Positions 1 to 12,006 are shown, counted from the first letter of the stretch. The stretch: DNA of 64,000 nt from Typhlomys cinereus (GCA_023101885.1 JALPQD010000214.1:2790001-2854000), one strand, 5' to 3'. Notes: a model not told the origin generated them from the letters alone. Numbers and translations are program-made.

Positions 1-52
1 TGGCGAACTCAGACCTTCCGCCTGCAAGGCGATTCTGAGCCCTTCTCCAGCC
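1..52 (-). repeat. B2-superfamily SINE, head only (cut by window edge)
   Basis: This is the reverse complement of the tRNA-derived head seen in full copies elsewhere in the window. The words CCTTCCGCCTGCAAGGCG and TTCTCCAGCCCC match the box B to 5' end region. The rest of the copy lies outside the window. It differs from the other copies by a small deletion in the box A region. Confidence 0.75.
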
Positions 53-409
53 CCATCCCATTTTTATACACCGAAATTGCAGGAATTGCTGCCATTTCGC
101 CAGAACGAAGCTCCCTACACTCAGCTGAAAACACTTTCTGATCACTTTGATTAGCTCCTGATTGTTGACACACTCTGCCCTAGAAGCTTGGTGTTATTCA
201 GCTCCCAATGCTCTTCTCATCCTTTCCTCGTGCTGTTATCCTAGACAGAGGGGTTTTGCTAGGCTGCGCTAGAGAAATGGTCATCTACACTTTATCAAAG
301 GTCAGGAGGGAGGCTAGACATGACTTTTTATTATGTGATAGTGATCTGAGAGGTTACAGAACTTGCCTGAGATTTCTTCCAGACCTGATCTGGAATGTGT
401 ACCAAGGGA

Positions 410-410
<1 letters not shown>

Positions 411-487
<77 letters not shown>
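411..487. repeat. (GA)n microsatellite
   Basis: This is an almost perfect GA dinucleotide run of about 75 bp, directly upstream of a minus-strand SINE. It creates long Glu-Arg open frames that are not genes. Lack of interruptions suggests a young or unstable tract. Confidence 0.97.
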
Positions 488-488
<1 letters not shown>

Positions 489-501
489 ATTCATTATACT
501 T

Positions 502-774
502 ATTATTATTATTTATTCAACTGTGTGCACGTGCGTGTGTATTGCGCGCGCGTGCGTGTGTCTGTGTGTGTAGAATCACGGACAAATCCGCGAACCACCA
601 TGGACTCCTTCCACCTCCTTCTGCCCCGGGATTCACAGGCTCCGCCCTACCAGGACCAGAAGCGCAGGCCGCCCCCGCTTCTGCCTGGCTGTCTATACGT
701 GGGATCTGGGATCCGAACCCAGGACCTTCCGCCTGCAAGGCGGAGGCTTAACCTCTGAGCCACCTCTCCAGCCC
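502..774 (-). mobile_element. Young B2-superfamily SINE
   Basis: This is a full copy read on the minus strand. It has the head GGGCTGGAGAGGTGGCTCAG with pol III box A and box B like words, a GC-rich body of about 120 bp, a CA/TG-rich stretch and an AATAAA-containing tail. The 11-bp target duplication TCATTATACTT flanks it at 491-501 and 775-785. The family is B2-like in its head. The body is unlike mouse B2, so a DIP-like family is a guess. Confidence 0.9.
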
Positions 775-785
775 TCATTATACTT

Positions 786-1987
786 TTTCTAGGATGTTTT
801 TCCTGCAGTAAATCTGTTCCTATAGGATGGGAGTATTTGGAATCTGGCACATGTCAAGCGAGATAATTCTTTCTACGGTCAGCACTTATGTTCGTGTCAG
901 ACAAATTCTACTACACTACAGAATGGGTTTGAGAAAAGGTTTTACTGGAGATAGAGAAAAATTATTTCATTAGCTCACCAAGGGAAAGATAGCAGAAGGA
1001 TGGCACTTGCCATCTCCCCACAGAGAAATGTGCACCCCGAGGTGTATGTGTTTGTGTGCAGTGTGGGTCTGGGTTCTGCAAACTTCACTCTCCATACCCT
1101 TCAGAGGACAGAGACACAGTAGGAGGCAGCTGTTTACAGAACTTGTCTGGGAATGCCAGTTGTCAAGCAAGTGGAAGCCATACAGCCATGGGAATTATCA
1201 TAAGTCATAAGTGGGTGAGAAGAGGAGGCCGTTCCCTCCAGCACTGGTGTGAGCAGAGGATCTCCTCTTGGGAGAAGGGGTTCTCTGCTGGATCATCAAC
1301 TGACAGCTAAGAAAAAGTGTCTGGGGCTCCTTCTGATTCTTCTGACCATTTTCCGCAATGCAGAGAAGAAAGGAGGAGGAAGCAGGGTGACTTTCAGATT
1401 TCAAAACTGGGGATTGGGTCTGTAAAGGCAACGGGGGAAGAGGTACATAGAAAGAACAGAGACAATGCAGTAAATTTGTGGAAAAACTTTTCAATCAAAA
1501 AGCAGCCACTAGCCCATTGATGGCACTAATGAGAATTTTCTGAATATCAAAACTAATGAGTCTGTTGGGTTTAAATCACTTCATCAGCTGTTTTCTGATA
1601 GATTAGAAGATGAACAGCTACTAATTTGCTCAGGAAAAATACAGTAATTTTGCATTTATCCTCACCCTACTCCCACAATAACGGAAACGACACTGGGTAG
1701 TTTCTGTACTGTCATGAATTTGTTTAATGTGCTCGCTTCCTTGACATCCATTCTGAGGCCTCCCTGTGGGGTGGTGACTGTTACTCATCCCACAATCCTA
1801 AAGCCAACGCTTCCCACAGCTGCTGGCCACGATGAAATTTATCATCTAATCCCAGAGGGTTGTAAATAAGTTCCTCCTCACATGGTTTCTGCAAGTTAGT
1901 CCGTGCACAGAACCCTCAGCAGAGACCTACTAAAGGCCTGGTCTCATTGTTTCCCTCTTTCTTTCTCCTCCTCTGTGCTCTGTTGAG
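786..1987. other. No supported feature
   Basis: I see no gene or clear repeat here. Short open frames on both strands (up to 98 codons) lack any recognisable motif and codon pattern. Much of it may be old degraded repeat. Confidence 0.5.
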
Positions 1988-2050
1988 CTGTCCATTACCT
2001 CCAGACTGCCCCTCAGCCTGCTGACACCACCTCTGACCTCCCTGGGATAC
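1988..2050 (+). other. Possible small exon (speculative)
   Basis: A pyrimidine-rich tract at about 1945-1984 ends in AG at 1986-1987. It is followed by 63 bp open in the frame starting at the first base, and then by GTAAGTAAA, a strong splice donor match. The 21 codons show no known motif. Splice-like signals occur by chance in long introns and intergenic DNA, so this is only a candidate for a cassette or terminal exon of an unknown transcript. Confidence 0.15.
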
Positions 2051-2059
2051 GTAAGTAAA

Positions 2060-3110
2060 ATATTTCTTCTGTTTCATGCAATTTTGGTTTTACTACTTCA
2101 CATTTTCTCCTTGATCAAAACACCCAAACTTAGCGTGTCTTCCCTAGTTAGGGTTTTTGAAAGTGCAGCTGTTTGGTTTAATATCCATGCTCTACAAGAA
2201 TCTCATGATTAAGTTGCTTAGAAATTTGAAAAAAAAAAAAACAGTATAGTATTCATAGTTTTCACTTTGAGCCATAATGTCTTAGGATTGATGTGGAGTA
2301 GATTTTCAAACTAACAATTTGCATCTAGAAATGGTGTGTAAATGTAGTAAGAAGTATTGAAAATAAATAAAACAGTTATCAACAGGGTTATTTATGTGAT
2401 AAAGTGATTTATCACATAAGTCATACAAGTAACTATGGTACAGCTGAAGAAAAGGTGGGGATACATTTTATGTAATGATATTTATGACATGTAAAATTCA
2501 TCTATTGGTAAGAAAATCAGGTACCAAGCAACACATAATCTGCGCTTTCATTCATGTAAGAAATGGTGGAGGTGGACAGTGTATGTATGCATGTATAAGA
2601 TGTGCATAAAGTATTTCCAAAAATAGGCTGTTAGGGAGGGGCACTAGTTTCTTGAGCCATGTGACTCATTGTGAAAATAAATGACTTAAAAGCAGAATAG
2701 AAAACCTTAGATTTGCTTTCTCTTTCATGCAAAGGCTTTCTGTATTTGCTTATGGCCTATTGCCAAAATTTCTATTTCAGTTTTTTCTGGTTTCTTTTTT
2801 TTTATATATATACAGCATGATAGAACATGTCTGTATGTTTTGTGGAGTGTGAGCTTTGGAGGCTAACGAACCTGGTGAGAGCTGGCTCCACACTTGCATA
2901 AGCTGTGGAGACAAGCAGGCTACTATTAAATATAATTTAGTAGGTAACTTTTGCAGTGCTGTGCTGAATAGGAACATGTTGAGAGGGTGTTAAGCTCAGT
3001 CAAATCTGGGGAAATTTGGTTATTTTAATTTAGATTTCTTGAGTAATTTGAAGTCTAAGATGAGAGTGAGGTAAAAGCTACACTTAGTATTGTCTTTCAT
3101 TATATAAAAA
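2060..3110. other. No supported feature
   Basis: This is AT-rich sequence with a short A run near 2229-2241. I recognise no coding frame or repeat family. Confidence 0.5.
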
Positions 3111-3119
3111 GTACTCAAT

Positions 3120-3480
3120 AATTTGGTAGCACAAAGCTACCAAAGCATTCTTGCAGTTACAAAAAACTGGGACACTGGCAATAGTCTAGTGGCAGGGAGG
3201 GCGTGGGGGGTGTCTAGCTCTTTACAAGTGAAGTCAGAGTCTCTGAAGGTGAGTCTTAGACTGCATTTTACTTCCAAGATGGCTTGTTTCTGAGTATCTG
3301 TGAGAGACCTCTGTTCCTCACTATGTGGCCTTTTCCTTGAGATACTCGAATATGGCTTCCTCTCTAGTCTGTGATCCAAAAGAGAGCCATAGTGTCTTTT
3401 ATGGCACAGAGCAAGTACCCAACCCCCAGTTAAAAAAGAGACCAATCCCACAAAAGCATAAGCATATAATTTATCATATG
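3120..3480 (-). repeat. Possible MLT1-like LTR fragment
   Basis: Read on the minus strand, the order of words resembles the 3' half of mammalian MLT1/MST LTRs: a 'catgtgagg..acag' like word, 'AAGCCATCTTGGAAG', then 'CTCACC..AGA..CTGACTT'. The 136-codon open frame on the minus strand (3137-3547) runs through it. I read that frame as chance, despite one hydrophobic stretch. Confidence 0.35.
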
Positions 3481-3559
3481 GACTTGGACACTTTTTAGAA
3501 TGAAAATTTGACTGAATGATATATGCAAGCTGGGCTCCTCTGGGCAAACCAGGCTATGA

Positions 3560-4225
3560 AGTCACTGAAATACAGCTCTCCCCACAACCTGGCATGCAGA
3601 TGTGTCTCAGACCAAAACGTGGGCAAATATTCACTACACGCAGCTAGTTCTCATCATAAGAAACATTTCTTATTGGGAAGTCAGCCGCGTTATAATTAGA
3701 TAGAGAAAGAACTCCCCCCAGCTGGTTACTCGGCTCTCTAGCATCTCACACTTCAGTTCGTCTGAGGCTAGAAACACAGCATGCACTTCACTGTGGAGCA
3801 TGACCTTAAAACCACTCCTTTAAAATCCTTAATCACAGGTTGAGATGACAGTTTTTGAAGGTCTTGCAGAAATGCCATCCTGAATGTGGCATTTTTCACA
3901 GGCAACCCATCTTCTAGTGTGAATGCATGATTATAGTACTTCTGATGTTAAACCTTTCCTTGAGCCTACATTAAAGCTAGCTCAAACACACACCTACATA
4001 TCACACCAGCCGTGCTGAAGTACTTAAAGTTTTAGACAGTGTAAAAAAATCCAATAAGGGGTTCCTAAGCAACCTTCAGTTTTTAACAATCATTTCAAAA
4101 GAAAGTGAAAGAAGCTAGAGAATTTCAGATTTGTCAGAAATTTTTTTGCCTGCAGAAATTTCTATGTCAGATATTTTCTTAGAATATCTCCTCAAAATAG
4201 TCTTAAATATCTTAAAATAATTTCC
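3560..4225. other. No supported feature
   Basis: No gene or repeat family was recognised between the LTR-like fragment and the ancient L1. Confidence 0.45.
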
Positions 4226-4229
4226 TCCT

Positions 4230-6155
4230 TTATTGAGATATGATTATCAAATAAATATGTATAGCTGAGGTATGCAACTTGTAATATATTAAGATGTGAT
4301 GAAATTAATTTCATAATCAAGCTGATTGACCTACCTAGTATCATACATGCTTTTCTCTGTGAAAACACTTAAAGTCTCCCACCAAATGTCAAGTATGTAA
4401 TACATCGTTATGGATTTTAGTCAGCATCCTGTCTATTACCTCTCTATATCCTTGTCAATTCTATCTGAAAAACTGTTCCTTTGCCCAGCAACCTCCTGTC
4501 TCTCACAACCCACAACTAAGGTTCAATGATCTGTTTCGGAATTCAACATTTTTAGGTATTAAGTGAGACCATACACTATTTATTTCTCCATTGTTTGGTT
4601 GATTTCACTTCACAAAATATCTTCCACATTAATCAATAGTACTAAAAACAGCAGAATTTCCTTCCTTTAAAAGATAGGATAATCCCTGGGTGTCTACGAC
4701 ATGTTCTCCATCCACTCATCACCTATCAATGAATAAGTACTTTATTTCATTGCTTGGAGATTGTGAAAAATGCTGCAAATGGACACTGGAATATAGATAT
4801 GTCTGAATTAGGAATTTCATTCTTCTTTCTGTATATGCAGAAGTAAGATTTTGGAGTTATATGGTAGTTTTACCTTTGAGTTTTGGGGAGAACTTCATAC
4901 TGTTTTCTAGAATATCTGTACTAATTTTCAAGCTCACCAAAAAATTTCAGGCTATATTTTCTCTATATCATTGTAGACACTTATTTCTTGACTTTTGATA
5001 ATAACCACCCTCAATATATGTTAGAGGTCTCGTTTTTTATTTCCTTTTCCCTATGGATTAGTAATAATGAACACTTTTCAATGTTTAGTTGTTTTTTGTT
5101 TTGTTATTGAATTGTGTATATCTTTATGTATTTTAGCCCCATGTCCAATGCACAGTTTGTAAATTTTCTCCTGTTTTTGCATTGCCTTCTCATTTTGCTG
5201 ATTGCTTACTGTACAGATTTTTTCTTTGATGTTGAGCCACTTGTTTGTTGCTGCTTTTGTTGCTTGTGTTTTTTCTGTGCTGTCCAAAATATCACTGCCA
5301 AGGAGATTTTCCCCATATTTTCTTCTTTAGTTTTGCAATTCAAGTTTCACATTTAAGACTTAAACCTATTTCAAGTTGACTTCTGCATGCAATGTAAAAT
5401 GAGCATCCACTTTCTTTCTTTGACATGTGAATATCCGGTTTTCCCAGAATCGCTTACTGGAGAGACTATTCATTGTGCATTCTTAGTCCCTTGTCAAGAT
5501 TAACTGGCTAGATGGATAGTCACAGTTTGTTTCTGAGCTCTTGATTCTGCTCTACCCAGCTATGTGTCAGTTTTCATGTCAAAATCATACTGCTTTGATT
5601 GCTGCTTTAATTTCATTACATATTGCTCTGCTAAAATACTGTGACCCAAGCAACTGAAGGATGAAATGTTCATGATTTTTGACTTTCAGTTTCAAGTAGG
5701 ATGGAGTCTATTATGGAAGAAAGGCAGTCAGGGAAGATAGGGCAGCTCGTTCACATTGGATGGCAATCAGGAGAGAGGAAGGAAGGGAAGGAGGGAAGAG
5801 AAGGAAGGAAAAAAGGGAGAGAGGGAGAGAACAAGGAAACAAAATGGGCTTAAAATATCAAACATCAGGCCTTGTTCCCCACCTCTTTGCTCCCAGGTAC
5901 TTCCTCCAGCAAGCTCCATCTCCTAGAATTTTCCTAAATAGGGTGATGAGCTGAAGACTGAGTATACAAACACAAGAGCCGGGGACTAAGTGCACAAACA
6001 CAGGACCAAAGCAGACCATCTCACATTCAAACCACAATTACTTAGTTTCAGCATGCAGTTTGAAATCAGACAATTTGCCACCAGCTTTATTCCTTCTCAA
6101 GGTTGCTTTGGCTATTCAGGAATCACTTAGTTTTCATGTGAATTTTAGGACAGTT
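4230..6155 (-). mobile_element. Ancient L1 3' end, split by an LTR
   Basis: Read on the minus strand, 4230-5611 and 6031-6155 follow the order of mammalian L1 ORF2 C-terminus and 3' UTR. The plus strand shows the usual antisense landmarks: a 'catttggattttagtcagc' like 3' UTR, the host-site word 'CTCCATCCACTCATC', and 'CCATGTCCAATGCACAG'-like sequence. No frame is intact. Divergence is far greater than in the L1 copies at 33-54 kb, so this copy predates them. The middle is interrupted by a MaLR LTR at about 5612-6030. Confidence 0.6.
5612..6030 (-). mobile_element. MaLR LTR (MST/MT-like) inside the ancient L1
   Basis: On the plus strand it begins with a reverse LTR end (ATATTGCTCTGCTAAAATAC, GTGACCCAAGCAACT) and ends with 'GGGGACTAAGTGCACAAAC' and 'CTCACATTCAAACCAC'. 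These are typical of rodent MaLR LTRs read backwards. It carries an expanded purine tract (GGAAGGAAGG). L1-like sequence resumes on the far side, which shows that it inserted into the L1. Confidence 0.55.
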
Positions 6156-6159
6156 TTTT

Positions 6160-7902
6160 TTTTCCTGCTTTTTAGAAATGTATTAGATGACAGTTCCACG
6201 AATGTATATAATGCATACAGTTTGTTTCACCTCTGCCCTCAATTTCTCCCACCTCTGTTGTTCACTCCTTCTTCCTTGTAAATCTTTCTCATATTCATCC
6301 CCCTCCCTTTTCCACTTGTAATCCATCGAATTCAATGAGGGCTATCTGTATAGTCATGAGTCTAGGGCTAGGATAACTTTTTTATTATTTCTATGAAAAA
6401 ATTAATTGGAATTTCCATTGATCTTTATACTGCTTTGGGTAATCTGGAAAATTGAATAGTGTATTGTACTCATAGCAATAGTTCATTATATATAAATTTC
6501 TCACACAATGTATGCTCAAAAATACTGATCATTAAGTTGTGATTATGTTTTAGCTATTTTAAGGCCATATAGTCTCCTCTCTCTTCTTTCAGCGTACTAT
6601 CAGTTAGCATAGCTGGAATATTTTGACATTTCTTAAAAAAATCAGCCTGAATAAGGAACTAGAGATTATTTAAAGAGATATATGGAAAAAAATGTTACCC
6701 GCTTTGAAATAGACATTTATAAAGTGGTCAAATCTTCCTGTATCCCATTTTATCAAAAAGGCTTTGTGTGTCCTAGGTAATTCATGAAGTAGCATGTCAG
6801 TGCTAGATTTTCTACTCCCTTGCCCCACCTCTTCCTCTCTGCTGTGTCTGTCTGCTGTGAGATAAAGAAGTCATCCATCCACTGCCTTCTGCAGTCTCAG
6901 GGCTCAGCATTACTTCCATTTGTATGAGACCGGATTCTATTGCAAATATTACAATGCCACAGACTAGTTGATAAGGACTCCCAGTTTTAAGCAAGTCAGT
7001 CTCCAGAGCCTGGTGCATGCTATTGCATAGGTCCTCTTGATTATAGTAGATGATGGCAATTGGAGGAATAAGGAAGTGATCATATACTAAACAGGAAACC
7101 AAAGCAATTCAAGGGACAGAATTCCTCTTATATCCTGAGTGTTCAGGGATTCTGTAAGGGCTGCCTTAACCCCCTTCTGAGAAGTGTCCCCGTAGTGTAA
7201 GAACATTCCACTAGGTGCCACTCTTAAAGGTGCCACCAATTCCCACTGAGGACTTGACTTCCATACATAAAACTTTGAGGGACTTACCACATTCATACAT
7301 AGCAAGTGCATTCCCCAATCAAAGAATATAACAAATGACCTTATGCCAACCCCCTCCCAAAACTGTGTACTAGCAATATAGAAAGCAGGGCTTCCTAAAT
7401 TTTTCCACTCATGCTCCCTTTTGCCTGAGAAATATTATGCGACCCTGTGAATACAAGTATATAAAATAGGCATACAGGTCAAACATTCAATGATAATTCA
7501 CATATAAATTTCTTTTAAAACATGCAACTTTACCATTTATCAAGTGTGAAAGCAAATTTACATGCTAATGAGATTCATGTACTTGTTTCTATATGTTATT
7601 AAATCTTCACTGAATAGTTGATCCTGTGGGATGAATATTTCCAATATTTTTCAGTGTTGATTGATATTTTGATTTATGATTTAATGTTGAGAACAGGGAT
7701 TCACATAAATGCATAGTAAAATCATGCACAAGTATGTTCAGGGCCATTTTGATACTGTCCTAACTTTTTTATTTGCCCTAATCCTAAGTTAAAATTCATT
7801 TCAAAAGGATTTTTTTAAATTAAGCTTGAGGAAGCAACCCAAACAGCAATTTTTAAAAGCAAACAGTCTAATATAGTTCAATCTGAAGATAAATATGCTG
7901 AT
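6160..7902. other. No supported feature
   Basis: Open frames at 6812-7102 and 7087-7311 (minus) have no recognisable domain. No repeat family was identified with confidence. Confidence 0.45.
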
Positions 7903-7997
7903 GGGAGGGAGAGGAGAGGGAAGGAAGCTGGGATGAATACTCAATATGCTTGTAAAAGTAGAAAAAATTAATTAAAAAGTAGAAGAAATTAATAAAA
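7903..7997 (+). mobile_element. Very short 5'-truncated L1 tail
   Basis: About 95 bp of purine-rich L1 3' UTR end (GGGAGGGAGAGGAGAGGGAA) is followed by an A-rich tail. It is flanked by the near-perfect 16-bp duplication AGATAAATAT(G/A)CTGAT at 7887-7902 and 7998-8013. The target duplication and tail mark it as an L1-mediated insertion truncated almost completely at its 5' end. Confidence 0.75.
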
Positions 7998-8013
7998 AGA
8001 TAAATATACTGAT

Positions 8014-8890
8014 TTAAAGTATTGCTTCTGAAGATGTCTAGACTATAATTATTTCAGCCATAGAATGAAGCCCTTTGAGCTTTTGGATCTTAACTTTAAG
8101 CTCTCCCATTATATTGTAGGAAAAGGGAAAGAGAAAAGAAACAAAGAAGAAAAAAGTATTTTCCTCTTAAGTTCTATAGCTGAGGATTTATAATTCAATT
8201 GAGAAGAGACAAGAGACAGAGTATATAAACACAAGTTGCACACATTTTGGAGAAACTCCAAGTAATATAAAAGGATGGTCAGATTTGAGCTTCTGTAACC
8301 ACTGAACCAAAAATAAGTCAACTGTTAAATAAGAAACAAGATGTGAAGAAAAGAGTTTAGGCCTTCAAGCATGACAAACAGTAAGAAGGTAAACATATGG
8401 GAGAAACCACCCTAAGACAAAGAATATTCAGTAATATGTGCTATGTAGATTCCTCCAGAGTCACCTCTGGGCTGACGAGTGGACAGATTGTCTCCAGTGA
8501 GTCCTCCTCTTCCTGTTATAGGATAAGGAAATACCTTTATCAGTGGAATTTTATGTTCTACTTTTAGGCAAATCACAGGGAGAGTAAAGGATTTTTCTGT
8601 TATTTCTTTTTTGTCTTCATCTTGAGATAACCTTTGTGCCAAAATTACATATTTGGGGATGACTTATTCGGACCATATCAATGCAAAGACAGGTTTCTCA
8701 GGTGTTGTTCTAGATGTTCTAGATGTTGAGGAACATGGAGACCCTAGAATGAGATGAAATTGATCAGAACATAGGTTCTGATATGACCCCCTCCCACAGC
8801 ACACATTAAAATATTAGATTAATCATTGAGATGTGGAGTAAGTTAATAAATTTCTATGAGTTTGTATATTTGGGGAGAAGGGAATCATAA
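8014..8890. other. No supported feature
   Basis: AT-rich sequence with no supported coding frame or repeat family. Confidence 0.45.
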
Positions 8891-8894
8891 TGCT

Positions 8895-8978
8895 ATTTTA
8901 CTCATAAAATCATCATGAAATTTTAATAAGTTAAAATATATGAAGTGCCTAGTAAATGGTAAGTGACCATAAATATGA
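8895..8978 (+). repeat. MIR-like fragment
   Basis: The words GTGCCTAGTAAATGGTAAGTG followed by 'CCATAAATATGAG', after 'ATCATCATGAAATTTTAATAAGTTAAAATATATG', resemble the 3' core of MIR (a tRNA-derived mammalian-wide SINE). It is old and degraded. Confidence 0.4.
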
Positions 8979-9027
8979 GATTCTATACTTGAGGAAATGA
9001 CTGTCTATTCTCAGAGCAGCAACTCAC

Positions 9028-9103
9028 ATTTTTTAGGTATATGGTGTTGGGAATTGAACCTAGGGCCTTATTTATAAGCAAGTGTTCACCACATCCCCAG
9101 TCT
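9028..9103 (-). repeat. tRNA-derived SINE head (ID-like)
   Basis: The minus strand reads CTGGGGATGTGGTGAACACT and ends near GGTTCAATTCCCAACACC, which fits an ID/tRNA-Ala-type head with a box B like word. Only the head is visible. A B2-related or other tRNA SINE is possible. Confidence 0.4.
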
Positions 9104-10030
9104 TCAGTTTTTAATGCCTTCTATAGTCCATGTTGGACATTTTGTATATATTGTCTCAGTTATTCGTTAACTGTAACAGTTTCTATTGTCCAGTACTCTG
9201 AAAAACATTCTGCTTTATTTTGTTATTATGAGGATAACTGTTAATGAATAAGTTAATGGATAAGTGTGTGGTGGCAAGCAAGCCAGGCTACCATTGACTC
9301 AAAAATGCAACTCTCACTTATTTTATTCTGGAGCCAAATATGAGCAGCCATGGACCAAGAACACAGATTTGGATTCCTTTAAATACCATGTTCTAATATA
9401 GTAACAGTTTCATAATAATGAAACAAAGTCATAAATCAAGGTATTTTTAAAAAGACATTAGTAAAAATATCAGGTAGGCAGATGAAAAAAAAAAGTATTT
9501 AAATCTTAGCCACAGGACCTTAGTATCCGCTGGCATTCTTGGTCTAGGTTAGTGAAAGCTAGGTGTTTGCTTATACATGCTAAAAGGATTTACCTAGTAA
9601 AGTCACTGGATGAAAATTTGGTCAAACCCAGAGAAAAGGGTATGGCTTTAAAGGGATCTAAGGATAGCTCAATATAATTTACCTCAAGATTTGTAACATT
9701 CCACCCTTTTGCAATTTCTAATCAGTCAGCCCTATAGATGTGACCTTTTCTCTGGAAACTTAAGTTCAACTGCTCAGAACCAGAGATGACCAGTTCAGGA
9801 GCACCAATCCCTTGTCATTCTTAAATGTGGGAATCTAGGATACTTCAATATATCATTTGGAAATGCTCTTAGAAAAGCTTACATCCCACTGTGTGCATCC
9901 CACTGTATATAGGACGGAAATAACACTTGGAAGTGTTAAGGCTATATAGCTCATAAGCAGCTGATAAATATAATTTTGCCATCCTCTCAAAAATGTATAT
10001 CGCAATTTAATTGTCACTAAGCTGATATTA
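9104..10030. other. No supported feature
   Basis: No gene or clearly named repeat. Sequence near 9290-9400 and 9500-9780 could be LTR-derived, but I cannot assign it. Confidence 0.4.
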
Positions 10031-10035
10031 AGAAA

Positions 10036-10210
10036 AGGGGCCTTTCAGTGATATGACTCAACAGGTAAAGGTACCAAGTCTGATGATGGAGGTTCAGTGC
10101 TCAGAACTCACATGTGGAAGGAGAGAACCAACTCCTGAAAGTTGTTCTCTTAACTCCATATATACTCATATGTGTATGTACATGTACATATATCTCTTAT
10201 ATAAGTGTAA
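10036..10210 (+). repeat. B3-like SINE (B2 family)
   Basis: The order is a degraded tRNA head (ATATGACTCAACAGGTAAAG), then ACTCACATGTGGAAGGAGAG, then 'AACTCCTGAAAGTTGTTCTCT', then a TATG/CATG-rich tail. This is the order of rodent B3 elements. It is clearly older than the GC-rich SINE copies. Confidence 0.6.
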
Positions 10211-10269
10211 AAAATACTTAAAAAGAAACAGGTCTTTAGAATGAGATTGGTGACCTTAGGGAGCTAGGT

Positions 10270-10480
10270 GGACCCTCCTTCCCTTTGTCATGTGATGACA
10301 CAACTTCATCTTTCTGATAGAGGGAACAAGGTCCTGTCTTGAAAGCAGAAGTGGGAACCTTACCAGATGCTGAGCCTTCTGGTGCCTTGATCTTGGGTCC
10401 CCATAACTGTGAAAAATAAATTTCTATTTATAAATTACCCTGTCCTAGATATCTCGTGATAGCAAAGAGAACAGACTTAG
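10270..10480 (+). repeat. MaLR LTR 3' half (MLT1/MST-like)
   Basis: The order 'GTCATGTGATGACACAAC', 'CCAGATGCTGAGCCTTCTGG', 'TGCCTTGATCTTGGGTCC', 'ACTGTGAAAAATAAATTTC' matches the 3' half of MLT1/MST LTRs, including the AATAAA polyadenylation signal region. No internal sequence or partner LTR was seen. Confidence 0.6.
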
Positions 10481-10484
10481 ATGT

Positions 10485-11755
10485 TGGGCTATAGCCCTTA
10501 ATAATTGTGGAAATATTTGGTTGAGTCAATATGGGTTTAGCATAATATTTGTGCTGATTATTTTTCATTAAACCTTGAGATAACTGCAGACCAATATACA
10601 GACTTAAGAAATAATTGAGTACTAAGTAGTTCCTATGTATTTCACTCACCATTTTCTACAGTGATCACACCTTATCAAAAGAGCAGTGTCCCAGTTAAGG
10701 ATATTCTTGCTGATGCAGTCAGGAGTCAAACATTTCCATAACCACAGGATACGATACCACATTGGGGTAGTTCTCACTTTCCTTCTGCTCCTGTCCCTCT
10801 CTTGCCCTGGCAAACATTAGCCTGTTTATATAATATTTCATCATTTTGAGAATGTTATGTAACTCAAACTATTTGACTTTCTTATTGCTGTGTACATAAG
10901 AATCAAAGGATAAGTGCTCCTTCAGAGAACTCTAAAAGTGAGTAGAGGATATCAGGAAGTAAAGGCTGTCACAGAGGAAGGGTCAGACCACATGATGCTA
11001 TCAGAAAAAAAAAAAAAACAAAACTAGCACCTAATTGTGTAGGTGTGGGAAGGCACTTCAAGATTTCAATTAGGACAGTAACAGTTTCAGATGTATGATT
11101 GAAAAAGTTCCCAGGAGCTGGATATATTGGATGAACTTAGAAAAGAAGCAAGAAAAACAACTAGAATGTGGTGCATGGCAGATTATGAGGGTAGGAGTAT
11201 GTAGTGTAGTAACAACAACAACAAAAGGCAATAGTGAAAGGAAAACATGGAGGTGGAAGCCCAAATCCCAGGATTGTGGTCTAGGTGACTTTAGGTAAAG
11301 GGCACCTACCAGACAAGATCAGAGTGAAAATGACTTCAGATTTTACCTTGCTATTTCAAGGTACATCGGGGACATTGATGGACAGTGGCCATGCAGAAGT
11401 ATGAGATTGATAGTCTGCGTACAGGTTTAGATTAAAGATGGTTTACCAGTCTTCTCTGCACATATGGGAGGTCAGGGAATACATGGCAATGCGTTTCAGC
11501 AGATTATGGTGGAGAGAAGACACTGAGTTTGACAAATCATTTCACTTGCATTTTTTATATCAACCAATTTGGTATAATTGTGACCGTCAACCCTGGTCTC
11601 ATTTCCAGAGGGAGAAAGAATACATTATAAGGGTTGAATTTTAAAGACCTTTACAAGTTCAAGTTATTGCTGTTACAATAAAGAACGTCTTAAAGCACCG
11701 AACTACAATGAAACAGCACATTTTCAGTACATTTTCCTTTTAACACTCAGCACTT
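10485..11755. other. No supported feature
   Basis: No gene found. An A run lies at about 11006-11020 and a CAA-rich spot near 11211-11224. Open frames are short and without motifs. Confidence 0.45.
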
Positions 11756-11770
11756 TTTAAAACCTTTTCT

Positions 11771-12006
11771 GGGGCTGGAGAGGTGGCTCAGGGGTTAAGC
11801 CTCCACCTTACAGGCGGAAGGTCCTGAGTTCGCATCCCAGATCCCACGTATAGATGCCAGGCAGAAGCGGGGGCGGCCTGCGCTTCTGGTCCTGGTAGGG
11901 AGGAGCCTGTGAATCCCGGGGCAGAAGGAGGTGGAGGCGTCCATGGTGGTTCTACACATACACTTGCGCACAGGTGAATTAATAATAAAAAAAATTAAAA
12001 AAAAAT
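11771..12006 (+). mobile_element. Young B2-superfamily SINE
   Basis: It has the full head GGGGCTGGAGAGGTGGCTCA, the box B region GGTCCTGAGTTCGCATCCC, the GC-rich body and an AATAATAAAA-type tail. Target duplication AAAACCTTTTC lies at 11759-11769 and 12007-12017. Compared with its relatives, the segment near the CA repeat is shortened. Confidence 0.92.

Noticed and set aside
363..758. Open frames of 118 and 131 codons rich in Glu-Arg
   Set aside because: They run through the GA microsatellite and a minus-strand SINE. Composition and repeat origin explain them.
3137..3547. 136-codon minus-strand open frame with a hydrophobic stretch
   Set aside because: It overlaps sequence that resembles an MLT1 LTR, has no recognisable family and no supporting splice or promoter context.
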